From the NCBI RefSeq assembly GCF_001428105.1, contig NZ_LMSJ01000009.1, positions 95,549-159,548 of the forward strand: a stretch of DNA of 64,000 nt, given 5' to 3'. Made by a program: the position numbers and the translations under genes. Source of the DNA: Paenibacillus sp. Soil766 (GTDB lineage Bacteria > Bacillota > Bacilli > Paenibacillales > NBRC-103111). The notes under the pieces are model-generated. The model was given only the letters and a program-made list of their open reading frames with translations, was not told the DNA's origin and did not search any database. Of this stretch, positions 9,445 through 18,560 are shown one piece after another. Positions within the stretch are counted from its first letter, which is position 1; each line of letters opens with the position of its first letter.

Positions 9445-9464
9445 GACTATGTCTCAGGTTTTTT
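9438..9464 (+). terminator. Terminator after the dehydrogenase / before the SWIM operon
   Basis: AACCTGAGAC (9438-9447) pairs perfectly with GTCTCAGGTT (9451-9460) around TAT, with T residues to 9464. It may end the GH43-dehydrogenase transcript, act as an attenuator for the following operon, or both. Confidence 0.85.
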
Positions 9465-9557
9465 ACATACATATGCATTATGGCGAGATTTGCCCATGAA
9501 AAAGGAAATACAGGAATTGTGTGGAAATGGGATGTATAACCAAGTTATGAGGAGTGC

Positions 9558-10997
9558 ATGATGAAACATTTAACGGAAGCCTATGTGGACAGCCTGGCAC
9601 TCAATAGCAGTGCGATCAAGAATGGCAAAGATTTGGTGAAGAAAAACAGCTTTCCGCTGCTTTGTCAGTCAGAGGATGAAACGATCATTTTTGGGGAGTG
9701 CAAGGGAAGCGGTAAGGATCCCTATCAATGTTCAGTCGATGTAATAAAAGAAGGCAATCCCGTCTTCCGGTGCACATGTCCAAGCCGACAATTCCCTTGT
9801 AAGCACAATCTTGGATTGATGTACGCATTCACTTCCGGTAAGACATTTACGATTGCCCCCATTCCTCAAGATATTGCTGACAAAAGAGAAAAAGCTGAAA
9901 AAAGGGAAGAGAAGCAGAAGGAAGCTACCGCCACGGATGCTCCTGTTCCTAAGCGTAAACCGAACAAGACGGCGCTATTCAAAAAAATAACGGCACAGTT
10001 AGAGGGAATAAGTATAGCTGAGAAATTAATTCTCCAACTGGTTACGTCTGGACTTGGCAGCTTGGATAAGAAAGCGCTTCAAACCGCGGATGAGCAAGCG
10101 AAACAGTTAGGTAACTACTTCATCCCAGGCATCCAATCATCACTTAGAGAGTTCATCCTGATATTCAGAAGCGAGCAAGAGCGAGAAAAAGTGTACCCTG
10201 TTAGCATTGAACAGCTTACAATCTTACATACGCTGCTTAAAAAAAGTAAAGAGTACCTGAGCAGTAGATTGGAGAATCCGGATCTGCCAATCGATGCAGA
10301 AACAACATTGGAAGAATGGATAGGACATGCCTGGCAAATCGCCGAGCTTAGAGAACTTTCCCGTATACGCAACGACATTGAGTTGCTGCAATTATCGTTC
10401 CGTTCATACTCGGATCCTGCAAGGGGGGAGTACATCGATGAGGGATATTGGGCTGATCTTCAAAGTGGCCAAATCCACCTAACACGAACCTACAGACCAT
10501 TTCGAGCAGCCAAATATATTCGTGAAGAAGACTCTGTTTTTCAGGTAGTACGTGCGAAAGAACTTGCCGTTTACCCTGGTGAGCTGAATACAAGAGTACG
10601 CTTCGAGGAAGCGACATTCCGCGAGGCGGGACCGCATGATTATCACATTATCCAACAATTAGCTTCGAAATCATACACAGAGGTCATTAAACAAGTGAAA
10701 AATCTCATCAAGAACCCAATTTCTGACAAGCATCCGGTTGTATTGCTTCATTATTCAGAAATAAAAAAGACAGAAACTAGCTATGTATTAATGGATGAAC
10801 ATGGTAAGCAACTACCCCTTGCCGACATTCCGTATCTTCATGAGCCAACAACCTCATTGATTTCCATGTTAGCGAAGCCTGACCTCGAGAATCGGGTGAT
10901 GCTTGTCATGTTTGAACATAACTGGGCGAATAATCAGCTTGAGGCACAGCCACTGAGTATAATTTCTGCAAATGAAATCATTCGCATGCTGTATTGA
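9558..10997 (+). CDS. SWIM zinc finger protein (first gene of the MoxR-vWA operon)
   Basis: A 479-residue protein with a SWIM zinc finger near residues 73-86 (CTCPSRQFPCKHN, the C-x-C-xn-C-x-H pattern). It is followed by a Lys/Glu-rich linker (~115-145) and a mixed alpha/beta C-terminal region of unknown fold. SWIM domains are predicted to bind DNA or protein. Two adjacent ATGs (9558, 9561) follow a GAGGAG site. It is the first of five genes: 24 bases separate it from the HEAT protein. Its co-occurrence with MoxR, DUF5682 and vWA proteins is a recurrent bacterial gene neighbourhood in my knowledge, but no biochemical role is established. Confidence 0.8.
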   Translation: MMKHLTEAYVDSLALNSSAIKNGKDLVKKNSFPLLCQSEDETIIFGECKGSGKDPYQCSVDVIKEGNPVFRCTCPSRQFPCKHNLGLMYAFTSGKTFTIAPIPQDIADKREKAEKREEKQKEATATDAPVPKRKPNKTALFKKITAQLEGISIAEKLILQLVTSGLGSLDKKALQTADEQAKQLGNYFIPGIQSSLREFILIFRSEQEREKVYPVSIEQLTILHTLLKKSKEYLSSRLENPDLPIDAETTLEEWIGHAWQIAELRELSRIRNDIELLQLSFRSYSDPARGEYIDEGYWADLQSGQIHLTRTYRPFRAAKYIREEDSVFQVVRAKELAVYPGELNTRVRFEEATFREAGPHDYHIIQQLASKSYTEVIKQVKNLIKNPISDKHPVVLLHYSEIKKTETSYVLMDEHGKQLPLADIPYLHEPTTSLISMLAKPDLENRVMLVMFEHNWANNQLEAQPLSIISANEIIRMLY

Positions 10998-11021
10998 TGA
11001 ATAGAATTAGGAGACGATTCC

Positions 11022-12860
11022 ATGAGTATAGCCATATTATTTGAGCTGCAGCATGAAGTGAGGCGTTTGTTTATCGCAGGGAGCGGGATGGCGGCAGGCG
11101 ATTTACGTTTGCAGAAAATACTTCCCCAATTAAACAAGCTGGGCGAATCAGCACCGGTTTTTAAGCGAATAGCACAGTCCGTTGGTTTAGTTCTGGAATC
11201 GGGAACAAGCAATTCCGCTGAGAAGCTGTTGGAGCTGGGTACACTACTGAACTCGGTACTGTATACACAAGGGAAGACGGAATCACAAGATGAGCTCACC
11301 TCTGTAGTGGCAGTTGATACTGCTCGTACACCTCCCACTACGATTCCTTATCGCAAAGTGTATCCGCTGATTGAGGCGTTGACGCAAAAGGGGCAAGGAC
11401 GAATGGAGCAGCTGCGTCGTGGGCACGAAGAGCAGTTGTATCATGATTTACGCGTAATACCTGCGGCCGTTGCTGCACTGGAAGACAGCTATGCGGAAAT
11501 CCCAGACTTTCTGCAAAATATGGTAATACCTGCACTCGGCGCGGCAGCGCTTCCTGCTCTGAAGCAGCAATTCAAGTTGGACGGTGGAAAAGGGGATGCC
11601 CGACGGCTGGAGCTCCTTCATCGTCTACAACCGGCAGCAGACTTAGAACTGCTTCTACAAGCGGCCAAAGATGGATCGACAGAAGTCCGCTCTATGGCCA
11701 TAGAGCTTATGAGTGACTTCCCTGAGCAAGCGGATTTCATTCTGGAACAGGCTGATGATAAGAAAAAGGAGATCCGCAGAGCCGCACTGTTCGCCTTGTC
11801 TCGTCTTGGAACAGAGGAAGCCATTGCTCGCTTATATAAAGCGCTCAATTCTAAGGATCAAGATATCGCTATTGAGCCGATCCAATTATGCGAAGCAAAT
11901 GAGCTGACACGAAGCATTATTGATCATGCTGCTGTGATGATTAACCACATTAACCATCGGACGAATGTCGTCGAATCCGCGCAACAATTAATGGCCTATT
12001 TACGCAGTTTGCATGGTAAAAGAATGCCTGAGGTCGCTAGCCTATTAGAGCAAATGCTGTCTACGCCTGGCTTTATCGTTCCAGAAACGGAAGCCCTACA
12101 GGAGGCTGCTGCGAATTTATTGCTTGAATTGGATCTGCCGGAGGCGAATCATTTCGCAGTTTCGTTGCATAAGGCTTACAACCGCAAGTTCATTTCGTAC
12201 AGCTTCCGAGCTGCACTACGAATACTGCCTCCTGAGGATGTTTATGAACGATATTGCCATGAACTCCAAGACAAAAAATCATCAGCAGCCAAGGATGTAC
12301 TTCGTGTTCTGTTCGAGGTGACGCCATCGTTGCCTGCACAATTGTATGCCAATGATGCTGTAGTTTCTTCCGAACTTTCGCAATGGGATCCTAGATGGAT
12401 GAACCACTTCATACAATTAGATCAGGAAGAGCTGGTATGCAGGTTTGCTCAAGATACAGACCCGAAAGTGACAGCTTATCTCGTTAAGAAGTGTGAAAAT
12501 CATCAAAAGTTTTCACATTCGCAAACATCGCATTCCTTGCTGATCTTATTCCGTCAGAACGCTCCAGAAGCACCTCAACTTCTCATGAACCTTCTGGAGA
12601 AAGGCGGAAATAAGCAATTCTACTACTTGGATCGTATAGAATTGTTACTGATTACTCTGCTGCCTAAGTCTTATGCGGAAAGACTGCGACAATTCGCAGA
12701 AGGCTTATCCTATCAGGGCATGAAAAGTCAATTGTTGGATATCGCTGATACCATTGCGGCTAAGCCAGAGTTAGATCCAGAGAAGGAAATGAGAGCTAGT
12801 TCAAACTACGGAGAGAAGGGACAGGGATTATGGGGATGGATCAAAAGCAAGATGTCGTAA
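11022..12860 (+). CDS. HEAT-repeat scaffold protein
   Basis: A 612-residue, mostly alpha-helical protein. HEAT-like repeats are clearest at residues ~185-290, for example LELLHRLQPAADLELLLQAA, STEVRSMAIELMSDF and KKEIRRAALFALSRLG. HEAT solenoids are protein-interaction scaffolds. AGGAGACG precedes ATG 11022. The 3' end overlaps the MoxR gene by 31 bases, which implies translational coupling. It occupies the position that a DUF5691-type protein has in related operons of other bacteria, as I recall them. Whether it is homologous would need a profile search. Confidence 0.75.
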   Translation: MSIAILFELQHEVRRLFIAGSGMAAGDLRLQKILPQLNKLGESAPVFKRIAQSVGLVLESGTSNSAEKLLELGTLLNSVLYTQGKTESQDELTSVVAVDTARTPPTTIPYRKVYPLIEALTQKGQGRMEQLRRGHEEQLYHDLRVIPAAVAALEDSYAEIPDFLQNMVIPALGAAALPALKQQFKLDGGKGDARRLELLHRLQPAADLELLLQAAKDGSTEVRSMAIELMSDFPEQADFILEQADDKKKEIRRAALFALSRLGTEEAIARLYKALNSKDQDIAIEPIQLCEANELTRSIIDHAAVMINHINHRTNVVESAQQLMAYLRSLHGKRMPEVASLLEQMLSTPGFIVPETEALQEAAANLLLELDLPEANHFAVSLHKAYNRKFISYSFRAALRILPPEDVYERYCHELQDKKSSAAKDVLRVLFEVTPSLPAQLYANDAVVSSELSQWDPRWMNHFIQLDQEELVCRFAQDTDPKVTAYLVKKCENHQKFSHSQTSHSLLILFRQNAPEAPQLLMNLLEKGGNKQFYYLDRIELLLITLLPKSYAERLRQFAEGLSYQGMKSQLLDIADTIAAKPELDPEKEMRASSNYGEKGQGLWGWIKSKMS

Positions 12861-13927
12861 GATTGCCCTCCGAGAGGCTGTATATTGAAGAATTAGAGGC
12901 ATTGAAAACGTTAGATCAGGATGCCAAACCTGCTGGCTGGCAGCTCTCTCCGAAAGCCGTGCTTACTTTTCTAACAGGCGGACAAGTGAAAGGGATAACC
13001 ATCACACCCAAATATATCGGGAATAAAAGATTAGTTGAAATGGCCATCGCTACGTTATTAACAGATCGAGCCTTGATGTTAATTGGGGAGCCAGGGACAG
13101 CGAAGTCGTGGCTTTCGGAGAATTTGACAGCTGCAATAACTGGGGATTCCGGCAAGGTCATCCAAGGAACAGCTGGTACGAGCGAGGAGCATATCCGATA
13201 TTCATGGAATTATGCGATGCTGCTGGCCCAAGGACCTTCTGATCAGGCGATTATTAAAAGCCCTATATTCCGCGCGATGGAAACTGGCCAGATCGCACGA
13301 TTCGAAGAGATTTCTCGCTGCGCGTCAGAGGTACAGGATGCTCTGATCTCGATTCTATCGGAGAAAACCATATCGATTCCGGAATTGGGTAGAGAGCTAT
13401 TCGCGTCCAGAGGTTTCTCCATCATCGCGACGGCCAACACGCGTGACCGTGGCGTGAATGAGATGTCAGCGGCATTGAAGCGCCGCTTTAACATCATTGT
13501 GCTTCCGTCACCATCGGAGATCGAGACGGAAGTAGAGATTGTTCGCAAGCGGGTCAGCGAAATCTCGGCCAGCTATGAACTGAAGGCGACACTTCCGGAC
13601 GAGGAGGCGGTGCGGAAAGTTGTGACGATTTTCCGCGAGTTGAGAAGCGGGATGACGCTTGACGGCAAAGAGAAGGTGAAAGGGCCGAGCGGGGTTATCT
13701 CGACAGCTGAAGCGATTTCACTGCTGACTGGCAGTATGGCACTTGCTGGAAGCTTTGGCAGCGGCCGCATCAGTGAGGAAGATATCGCAGCAGGGCTCCA
13801 AGGTGCGATTGTCAAGGACGAAGAGAAGGATCGCGTCGTATGGAAAGAATATCTTGAAAATGTGATGAAAAAGCGGGGATCGACATGGAGAAATCTGTAC
13901 TTCGCGTGTTCGGAGATGAACAATTAA
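12830..13927 (+). CDS. MoxR-type AAA+ ATPase
   Basis: A 365-residue AAA+ ATPase of the MoxR class. Walker A is GEPGTAKS near residue 86, Walker B with the catalytic Glu is ARFEEISRC near 163, sensor 1 is IIATANTRDRG near 200 and the Arg-finger region is MSAALKRRFN. MoxR ATPases form hexameric rings and work with vWA proteins in metal insertion or complex maturation. An in-frame ATG at 12836 is an alternative start. The gene overlaps its upstream neighbour by 31 bases and its downstream neighbour by 43 bases, so expression is tightly coupled. Confidence 0.88.
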   Translation: MGMDQKQDVVRLPSERLYIEELEALKTLDQDAKPAGWQLSPKAVLTFLTGGQVKGITITPKYIGNKRLVEMAIATLLTDRALMLIGEPGTAKSWLSENLTAAITGDSGKVIQGTAGTSEEHIRYSWNYAMLLAQGPSDQAIIKSPIFRAMETGQIARFEEISRCASEVQDALISILSEKTISIPELGRELFASRGFSIIATANTRDRGVNEMSAALKRRFNIIVLPSPSEIETEVEIVRKRVSEISASYELKATLPDEEAVRKVVTIFRELRSGMTLDGKEKVKGPSGVISTAEAISLLTGSMALAGSFGSGRISEEDIAAGLQGAIVKDEEKDRVVWKEYLENVMKKRGSTWRNLYFACSEMNN

Positions 13928-16251
13928 ACAATAGTCCGGGGTTTCATGTATTCGGTATTCGTCATCTATCGCCAGCAGGGGCGCTTCATCTTGTAGCTTT
14001 TTTAGAAGAAATAAAGCCTACGATTGTACTTATAGAAGGACCTAGCGATGCAAGTCATTTGATTCGTGAATTGTCATCACATGGGGTTGTGCCGCCGATT
14101 GCCATATTAGCTTACACCGATGGGCTGCCGGTAAGGACACTCTTATATCCGTATGCCAATTATTCGCCGGAATATCAGGCCTTTGTGTGGGCAAGCCGTA
14201 ATCAGGCACAAGCAGCTTTTATTGATTTACCGTCTGTGCATGCTTTGGCGTTATATGAACAGCGGCAGCTTAAGCGAGCTGTAAGGGATTCTCAATCGCA
14301 AGAGCGAGAAGACTTTTCCATGTATGCTACGGAACAAAGCAATCTATATCAACGAATCGCTGAACTGTCCGAGGAGCCGGACTATGAGGCGTATTGGGAA
14401 CGGCATTTTGAACATAATTTGAATAAAGATGCGTATCGGCAAAGTATTCATCAGTTTTCTGTGCAAATGCGTGAGCTTACTTCAAGGCAGGAGATGCAGC
14501 TTGCCCCACAAGAAACAGCATACAATGAAATCCGGGAAGCATATATGAGGCGTAAAATTCAAGATGCCATAGCGGATGGTCATGCCCCGGATAAAATTGT
14601 TGTCGTCACTGGTGCACATCACGCCTCAGCGATGAATTTACAAGCCCCAGCAATGACGGATGAAGAGTTAAAAGGTTTGCCACAAACAACAACAAAACTG
14701 ACGCTGATGCCTTACTCGTACTATAAGCTGTCTTCGCATTCTGGATATGGTGCTGGGAATCAGGCTCCTGCGTATTATGAACTGTTTTGGCAGTGTCTGC
14801 AAAGCGGAGATCTTCACAAGCTGCCTGCACTTTATTTCTCACAAGTAGCGGCTTATCTACGAGCTAATGGCACTTATCGGTCTACCGCATCGCTTATCGA
14901 GGCTGTAAGGCTTGCAGAGGCGCTTGCCTCCATGCATGACGGGAACTTACCGACCTGGAAAGATTTGCGCGACGCGGCGATCGTATGCCTTGGTTTTGGC
15001 GAGCTTTCGACGATTGCTGAGGCATTGGCAAGAACTGATGTTGGCACGGCCATTGGTCGTTTACCCGAAGGCGTTAGTCAAACGCCAATTCAAGACGATC
15101 TGAATAGAGAGCTTAAGAGACTTAAGCTTGATAAGTACAAAACAGCGGTAGCCACGACGCTAGAGCTGGACTTGCGGGAAAACCGAAGAGTGAAGTCTGA
15201 GGAAGCAGCGTATCTGGACTTAAAGCGTTCTGTTCTTCTACAGCGATTGGAACTGCTAGGTATTCAGTTTGCCAGGAAGGAACGTGTCCATCAATCCTCA
15301 GCTTCCTGGGCAGAGAATTGGGTGCTTCGTTGGACGCCAGAAGCCGAAATTCAGGCGGTGGAGTCCACCTTAAAGGGAGAGACCATCGAGCTGGCAGCAG
15401 CTTTCGTACTTAAGGAGAAGCTTGAGGCGTGCGCAGACATCGCGGAAGCTTCACACATGATTCGTATTGCCTGCGACTGTAATTTAACTGAGCTCATGGA
15501 TCAAGCTATAACCACGCTGCAAGGTCTTGCCATTGACGCGGGCAACTTTGAACAGATAGCTGGCGCAGCTTATGAACTATCCGTTCTGATCCGATATGGA
15601 TCTATTCGCCGCATTGAAACAGAAACGTTAGTTCCGCTGCTCCAGCAGCTGTTCCTTCGGGGAACGCTATTGCTTGTCGATGCTTCTGGCTGCAACGATG
15701 ATGCTGCTGGGGGCATGGTGCGGGGGATTCAGTCGCTCCATACCGTTGCTCAAGAACATTATAACCAAGTCGATGACGGGTTATGGATCAACAAACTGCA
15801 GGATTTGGCTTCACGTGATGATCGGAATGCGAAGTTGTCAGGCTTCGCCTTCGCTATACTGCTTGAACGTAATGAGATCGCGGATGAACAGGTCGAACGG
15901 GAGGTTTCGCGCCGACTGTCTCCTGGGATTCCCGTCGATTTAGGTGCAGGATGGTTCGAAGGGATGTCCATGCGTAACCGATATGCCCTATTATCAAGAG
16001 TGACACTGTGGCAACAACTAGATAGGTATATCGGTTCGTTAGAGAAGGACGCCTTCCATCGCTCGCTTGTCTTTCTGCGCCGAGCTTTCAGCTCATTCGA
16101 GCCTAGAGAGAAGGCGGCAGTGGCTGAAATGATGGGAGATATTTGGGGTGTAGGTGCAGATACAGCAGGTGCTGCTTTACAGCAACCTTTAAGTGAGGAA
16201 GAGAAGGAGAAGCTGGATGAGCTCAATGAATTTGATTTTGGGGATTTGTAG
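13885..16251 (+). CDS. DUF5682 family protein
   Basis: A 788-residue protein. The N-terminal domain carries FGIRHLSPAGALHL (residues ~23-36) and IVLIEGPSDASHLI (~47-60), then VVVTGAHHASAMN (~238-250). A G-x-R-H start, a V-L-I-E-G-P strand and a later V-T-G-A-H-H motif are reminiscent of the EreA/ChaN/TraB/Tiki hydrolase fold, which uses His and Glu residues; that relation is my inference. The C-terminal ~450 residues are helical and resemble scaffold repeats. GGGGA precedes ATG 13885, which lies inside the 3' end of the MoxR gene. The vWA gene follows after 3 bases. Confidence 0.8.
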   Translation: MEKSVLRVFGDEQLNNSPGFHVFGIRHLSPAGALHLVAFLEEIKPTIVLIEGPSDASHLIRELSSHGVVPPIAILAYTDGLPVRTLLYPYANYSPEYQAFVWASRNQAQAAFIDLPSVHALALYEQRQLKRAVRDSQSQEREDFSMYATEQSNLYQRIAELSEEPDYEAYWERHFEHNLNKDAYRQSIHQFSVQMRELTSRQEMQLAPQETAYNEIREAYMRRKIQDAIADGHAPDKIVVVTGAHHASAMNLQAPAMTDEELKGLPQTTTKLTLMPYSYYKLSSHSGYGAGNQAPAYYELFWQCLQSGDLHKLPALYFSQVAAYLRANGTYRSTASLIEAVRLAEALASMHDGNLPTWKDLRDAAIVCLGFGELSTIAEALARTDVGTAIGRLPEGVSQTPIQDDLNRELKRLKLDKYKTAVATTLELDLRENRRVKSEEAAYLDLKRSVLLQRLELLGIQFARKERVHQSSASWAENWVLRWTPEAEIQAVESTLKGETIELAAAFVLKEKLEACADIAEASHMIRIACDCNLTELMDQAITTLQGLAIDAGNFEQIAGAAYELSVLIRYGSIRRIETETLVPLLQQLFLRGTLLLVDASGCNDDAAGGMVRGIQSLHTVAQEHYNQVDDGLWINKLQDLASRDDRNAKLSGFAFAILLERNEIADEQVEREVSRRLSPGIPVDLGAGWFEGMSMRNRYALLSRVTLWQQLDRYIGSLEKDAFHRSLVFLRRAFSSFEPREKAAVAEMMGDIWGVGADTAGAALQQPLSEEEKEKLDELNEFDFGDL

Positions 16252-16254
16252 CCT

Positions 16255-17466
16255 ATGACAATGATCAATCAAGAGCAAATGAAACGTTGGCGCTTGATAT
16301 TGGGCGCAGCTTCCGAAGAGAAGCTGCAGTCGTACGGCGCAGGAGAAGTTATGCTCGACGAAGAGTCTCGTCTAATGGATGAAGCACTCGCAGCCATTTA
16401 TGATGACACGGGCGGAGCCATCGCAGAGGATGCCTACCAGACCGGCAATTCACGTAAAGCAGCCGGACTAGGGCCATCGTCACCCAAGCTTGCCAAGTGG
16501 CTTGGCGATATCCGTACCTTTTTCCCTCCAGATGTCGTTTCTGTCATTCAGTCAGATGCTATCGAGCGCAAGGGATTGAAGCAGTTGCTCTTTGAGCCGG
16601 AACTGCTTTCTCAAGTAAAGCCGGACATTCAGATGGTCGCGACATTAATGGCGCTCAAAGGCAAAATACCAGAGAAAACGAAAGATACTGCGAGACAACT
16701 CGTAAAAGCGGTTGTCGATGAAATCGTGAAACGACTTTCACAGGATTTACGACGCGCTGTTACTGGTGCGCTCAACCGGAGACAGCATTCACCACTCCCA
16801 TCTGCTTCGGGTTTGGACTGGAACACAACCATCCGCAAGAATTTGAAGAACTACAACCAAGAGAGGGGACTCTTGCTGCCAGATAAGGTATATTTCTTCG
16901 ACCGCGCAAGGCGGAGTAAGGAGTGGACAGTCATCCTAGATATCGACCAGAGCGGTTCCATGGCGGGCTCAGTCATTTATGCTTCTATAATTGGTTCGAT
17001 CTTCGCCAGTATGCCTGCGTTGGATACGCGTGTGGTGGCTTTTGACACAGAGGTTGTGGATTTAAGTGAACAATGTGCAACGGATCCCGTTGACATGTTG
17101 TTTGGGATTCAGCTTGGCGGGGGGACGGATATTAACAAATCCCTTGCTTATTGCTCTTCTTTTATAGCAGAGCCGAAGAAAACGTTGTTTATCCTGGTCT
17201 CGGATCTCTATGAAGGCGGCAACCGTACTGAGATGATACAAAGATTGATCGACATGCACCAATCTGGTGTGAAAACAATCTGTTTACTTGCTTTAACAGA
17301 CCAAGGTGTTCCTTCCTACGACGATGTTGTTGCGAAAAAGCTGGCTCAGCATGGCATTCCATGTTTTGGCTGTTCACCAGATAAGCTGCCTGAGTTGATT
17401 GAGGGCGCCTTGAAAGGGCAAGACCTTGCAATGCTTGCTGAACGCGTGAAGCAGGGGCAGAAGTAG
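16255..17466 (+). CDS. vWA (CoxE-like) MIDAS-domain protein
   Basis: A 403-residue protein with a C-terminal von Willebrand A domain. The metal-ion-dependent adhesion site is complete: DIDQSGSM near residues 229-236, the conserved Thr in GGGTDINKS near 288 and the Asp in LVSDLYEGG near 315. The N-terminal 200 residues are helical, as in CoxE- and BatA-like partners of MoxR ATPases. In known pairs (CoxD/CoxE, BchI/BchD, RavA/ViaA) the vWA protein links the AAA+ ring to its client. It is the last gene of the operon and is followed by a terminator. Confidence 0.85.
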   Translation: MTMINQEQMKRWRLILGAASEEKLQSYGAGEVMLDEESRLMDEALAAIYDDTGGAIAEDAYQTGNSRKAAGLGPSSPKLAKWLGDIRTFFPPDVVSVIQSDAIERKGLKQLLFEPELLSQVKPDIQMVATLMALKGKIPEKTKDTARQLVKAVVDEIVKRLSQDLRRAVTGALNRRQHSPLPSASGLDWNTTIRKNLKNYNQERGLLLPDKVYFFDRARRSKEWTVILDIDQSGSMAGSVIYASIIGSIFASMPALDTRVVAFDTEVVDLSEQCATDPVDMLFGIQLGGGTDINKSLAYCSSFIAEPKKTLFILVSDLYEGGNRTEMIQRLIDMHQSGVKTICLLALTDQGVPSYDDVVAKKLAQHGIPCFGCSPDKLPELIEGALKGQDLAMLAERVKQGQK

Positions 17467-17540
17467 TAAAATTAAATCCATTTATTCATTAGGCGCACAG
17501 GAGAGTTGAGAAATTCCCATGTATTTCCGACACGCGCAAA

Positions 17541-17576
17541 AAATAACCGACCGAGCATCAACTCAGTCGGTTATTT
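17541..17576. terminator. Bidirectional terminator between the vWA operon and the AraC gene
   Basis: AAATAACCGAC (17541-17551) pairs with GTCGGTTATTT (17566-17576). The inner GAG/CTC can extend the stem. The A- and T-ends suit both converging transcripts. Confidence 0.8.
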
Positions 17577-17591
17577 CTATTTCTGCGACCT

Positions 17592-18452
17592 TCAACTGCC
17601 CCGCATAGAAGCCCTATACATGGTCGGTGAAATCTCCACAAGCTTAAGGAAATTACGACTAAAGCTAGCGAACGATTCATAACCGACTTCAAACGCGATA
17701 TCCGTTACCTTCATTTCGGTTGTAGCTAACAAACTACAGGCGTGTCGGATCCGAGTTTCCTGAAGCAAGGTTACGAAGGTCACACCAAGATGTTGGGATA
17801 AGATTTGCGTCACCCTCGATGGATGACAATGGAAATGGGCGCCGATCAACTCCAACGTGAGCGGGTCACGATAGCGAGTATGAATGTAACGTAATATTGC
17901 CCATGGCAATGCGGTTTTTGATGGCAATTCAGATACATTCGGCTGATCTTCTGAGCGGCTCGGATGAAGCCTGTGAAGAAATGCCAGTATGCGTTGGAGT
18001 TCTCCTTTTAAGAGTAGAGCCTGCCAAATATCAGTGGATTGTTCATATTCACGCAGCATGCCATGCAGTTTCTGTCTGACGAGCTCACATTGTTCAGCAT
18101 TCAAGTCATAATGTGTGAGGAAAGGATTATGATCCGAGAGGAGCAAGCGCTCTGCAGGATCCCCAAGCAGCTCTAAGCCAAACATACAGTTGAACAGAAT
18201 GAGTGGACAACCTGGGTTCGCAGTGATTTCATGCACTTGATAAGGAAGCAATAGGGTAAAGGTTCCTGGTTGCATGGGATGGACTTGCCCGTTAACAGTT
18301 TCATATCCATAACCCTCAACAACCAAAGAGAACTCCAGGAAATCATGACGATGGCTGGGAAAATGCTGATCAACCCGATTAATGGAAAGATGAAATGGAA
18401 ATGCACCGATATTGGGATAATCCGATAACTGCTTATTGATGGGAAATGTCAT
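17592..18452 (-). CDS. AraC family transcriptional regulator (cupin sensor)
   Basis: A 286-residue regulator. The N-terminal cupin begins around HFPSHRHDFLEFSLVVEG (residues ~28-45) and should bind a sugar or oligosaccharide. The C-terminal double helix-turn-helix spans ~190-283 with DPLTLELIGAHFHCHPSRVT and VTDIAFEVGYESFASFSRNF. A GTG at 18461 is an alternative start; neither start has a strong ribosome site. It is transcribed divergently from a GH130 gene about 110 bases away, so it probably regulates that gene. Confidence 0.88.
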   Translation of the reverse strand: MTFPINKQLSDYPNIGAFPFHLSINRVDQHFPSHRHDFLEFSLVVEGYGYETVNGQVHPMQPGTFTLLLPYQVHEITANPGCPLILFNCMFGLELLGDPAERLLLSDHNPFLTHYDLNAEQCELVRQKLHGMLREYEQSTDIWQALLLKGELQRILAFLHRLHPSRSEDQPNVSELPSKTALPWAILRYIHTRYRDPLTLELIGAHFHCHPSRVTQILSQHLGVTFVTLLQETRIRHACSLLATTEMKVTDIAFEVGYESFASFSRNFLKLVEISPTMYRASMRGS

Positions 18453-18560
18453 GAGAATCACAGCCTATTCAAGAAATGAGAGGTTTGTTCAAGGATTGAT
18501 AGGTATAGTAAGCACACCTATTGTAACCTATTGATAGATAAGATTGAAGGAGGAACTCTC

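Noticed and set aside
15759..16268. 169-residue minus-strand frame inside the DUF5682 gene
   Set aside because: Fully covered by the plus-strand DUF5682 and vWA coding sequence; Ser/Lys-rich composition without recognisable domain.
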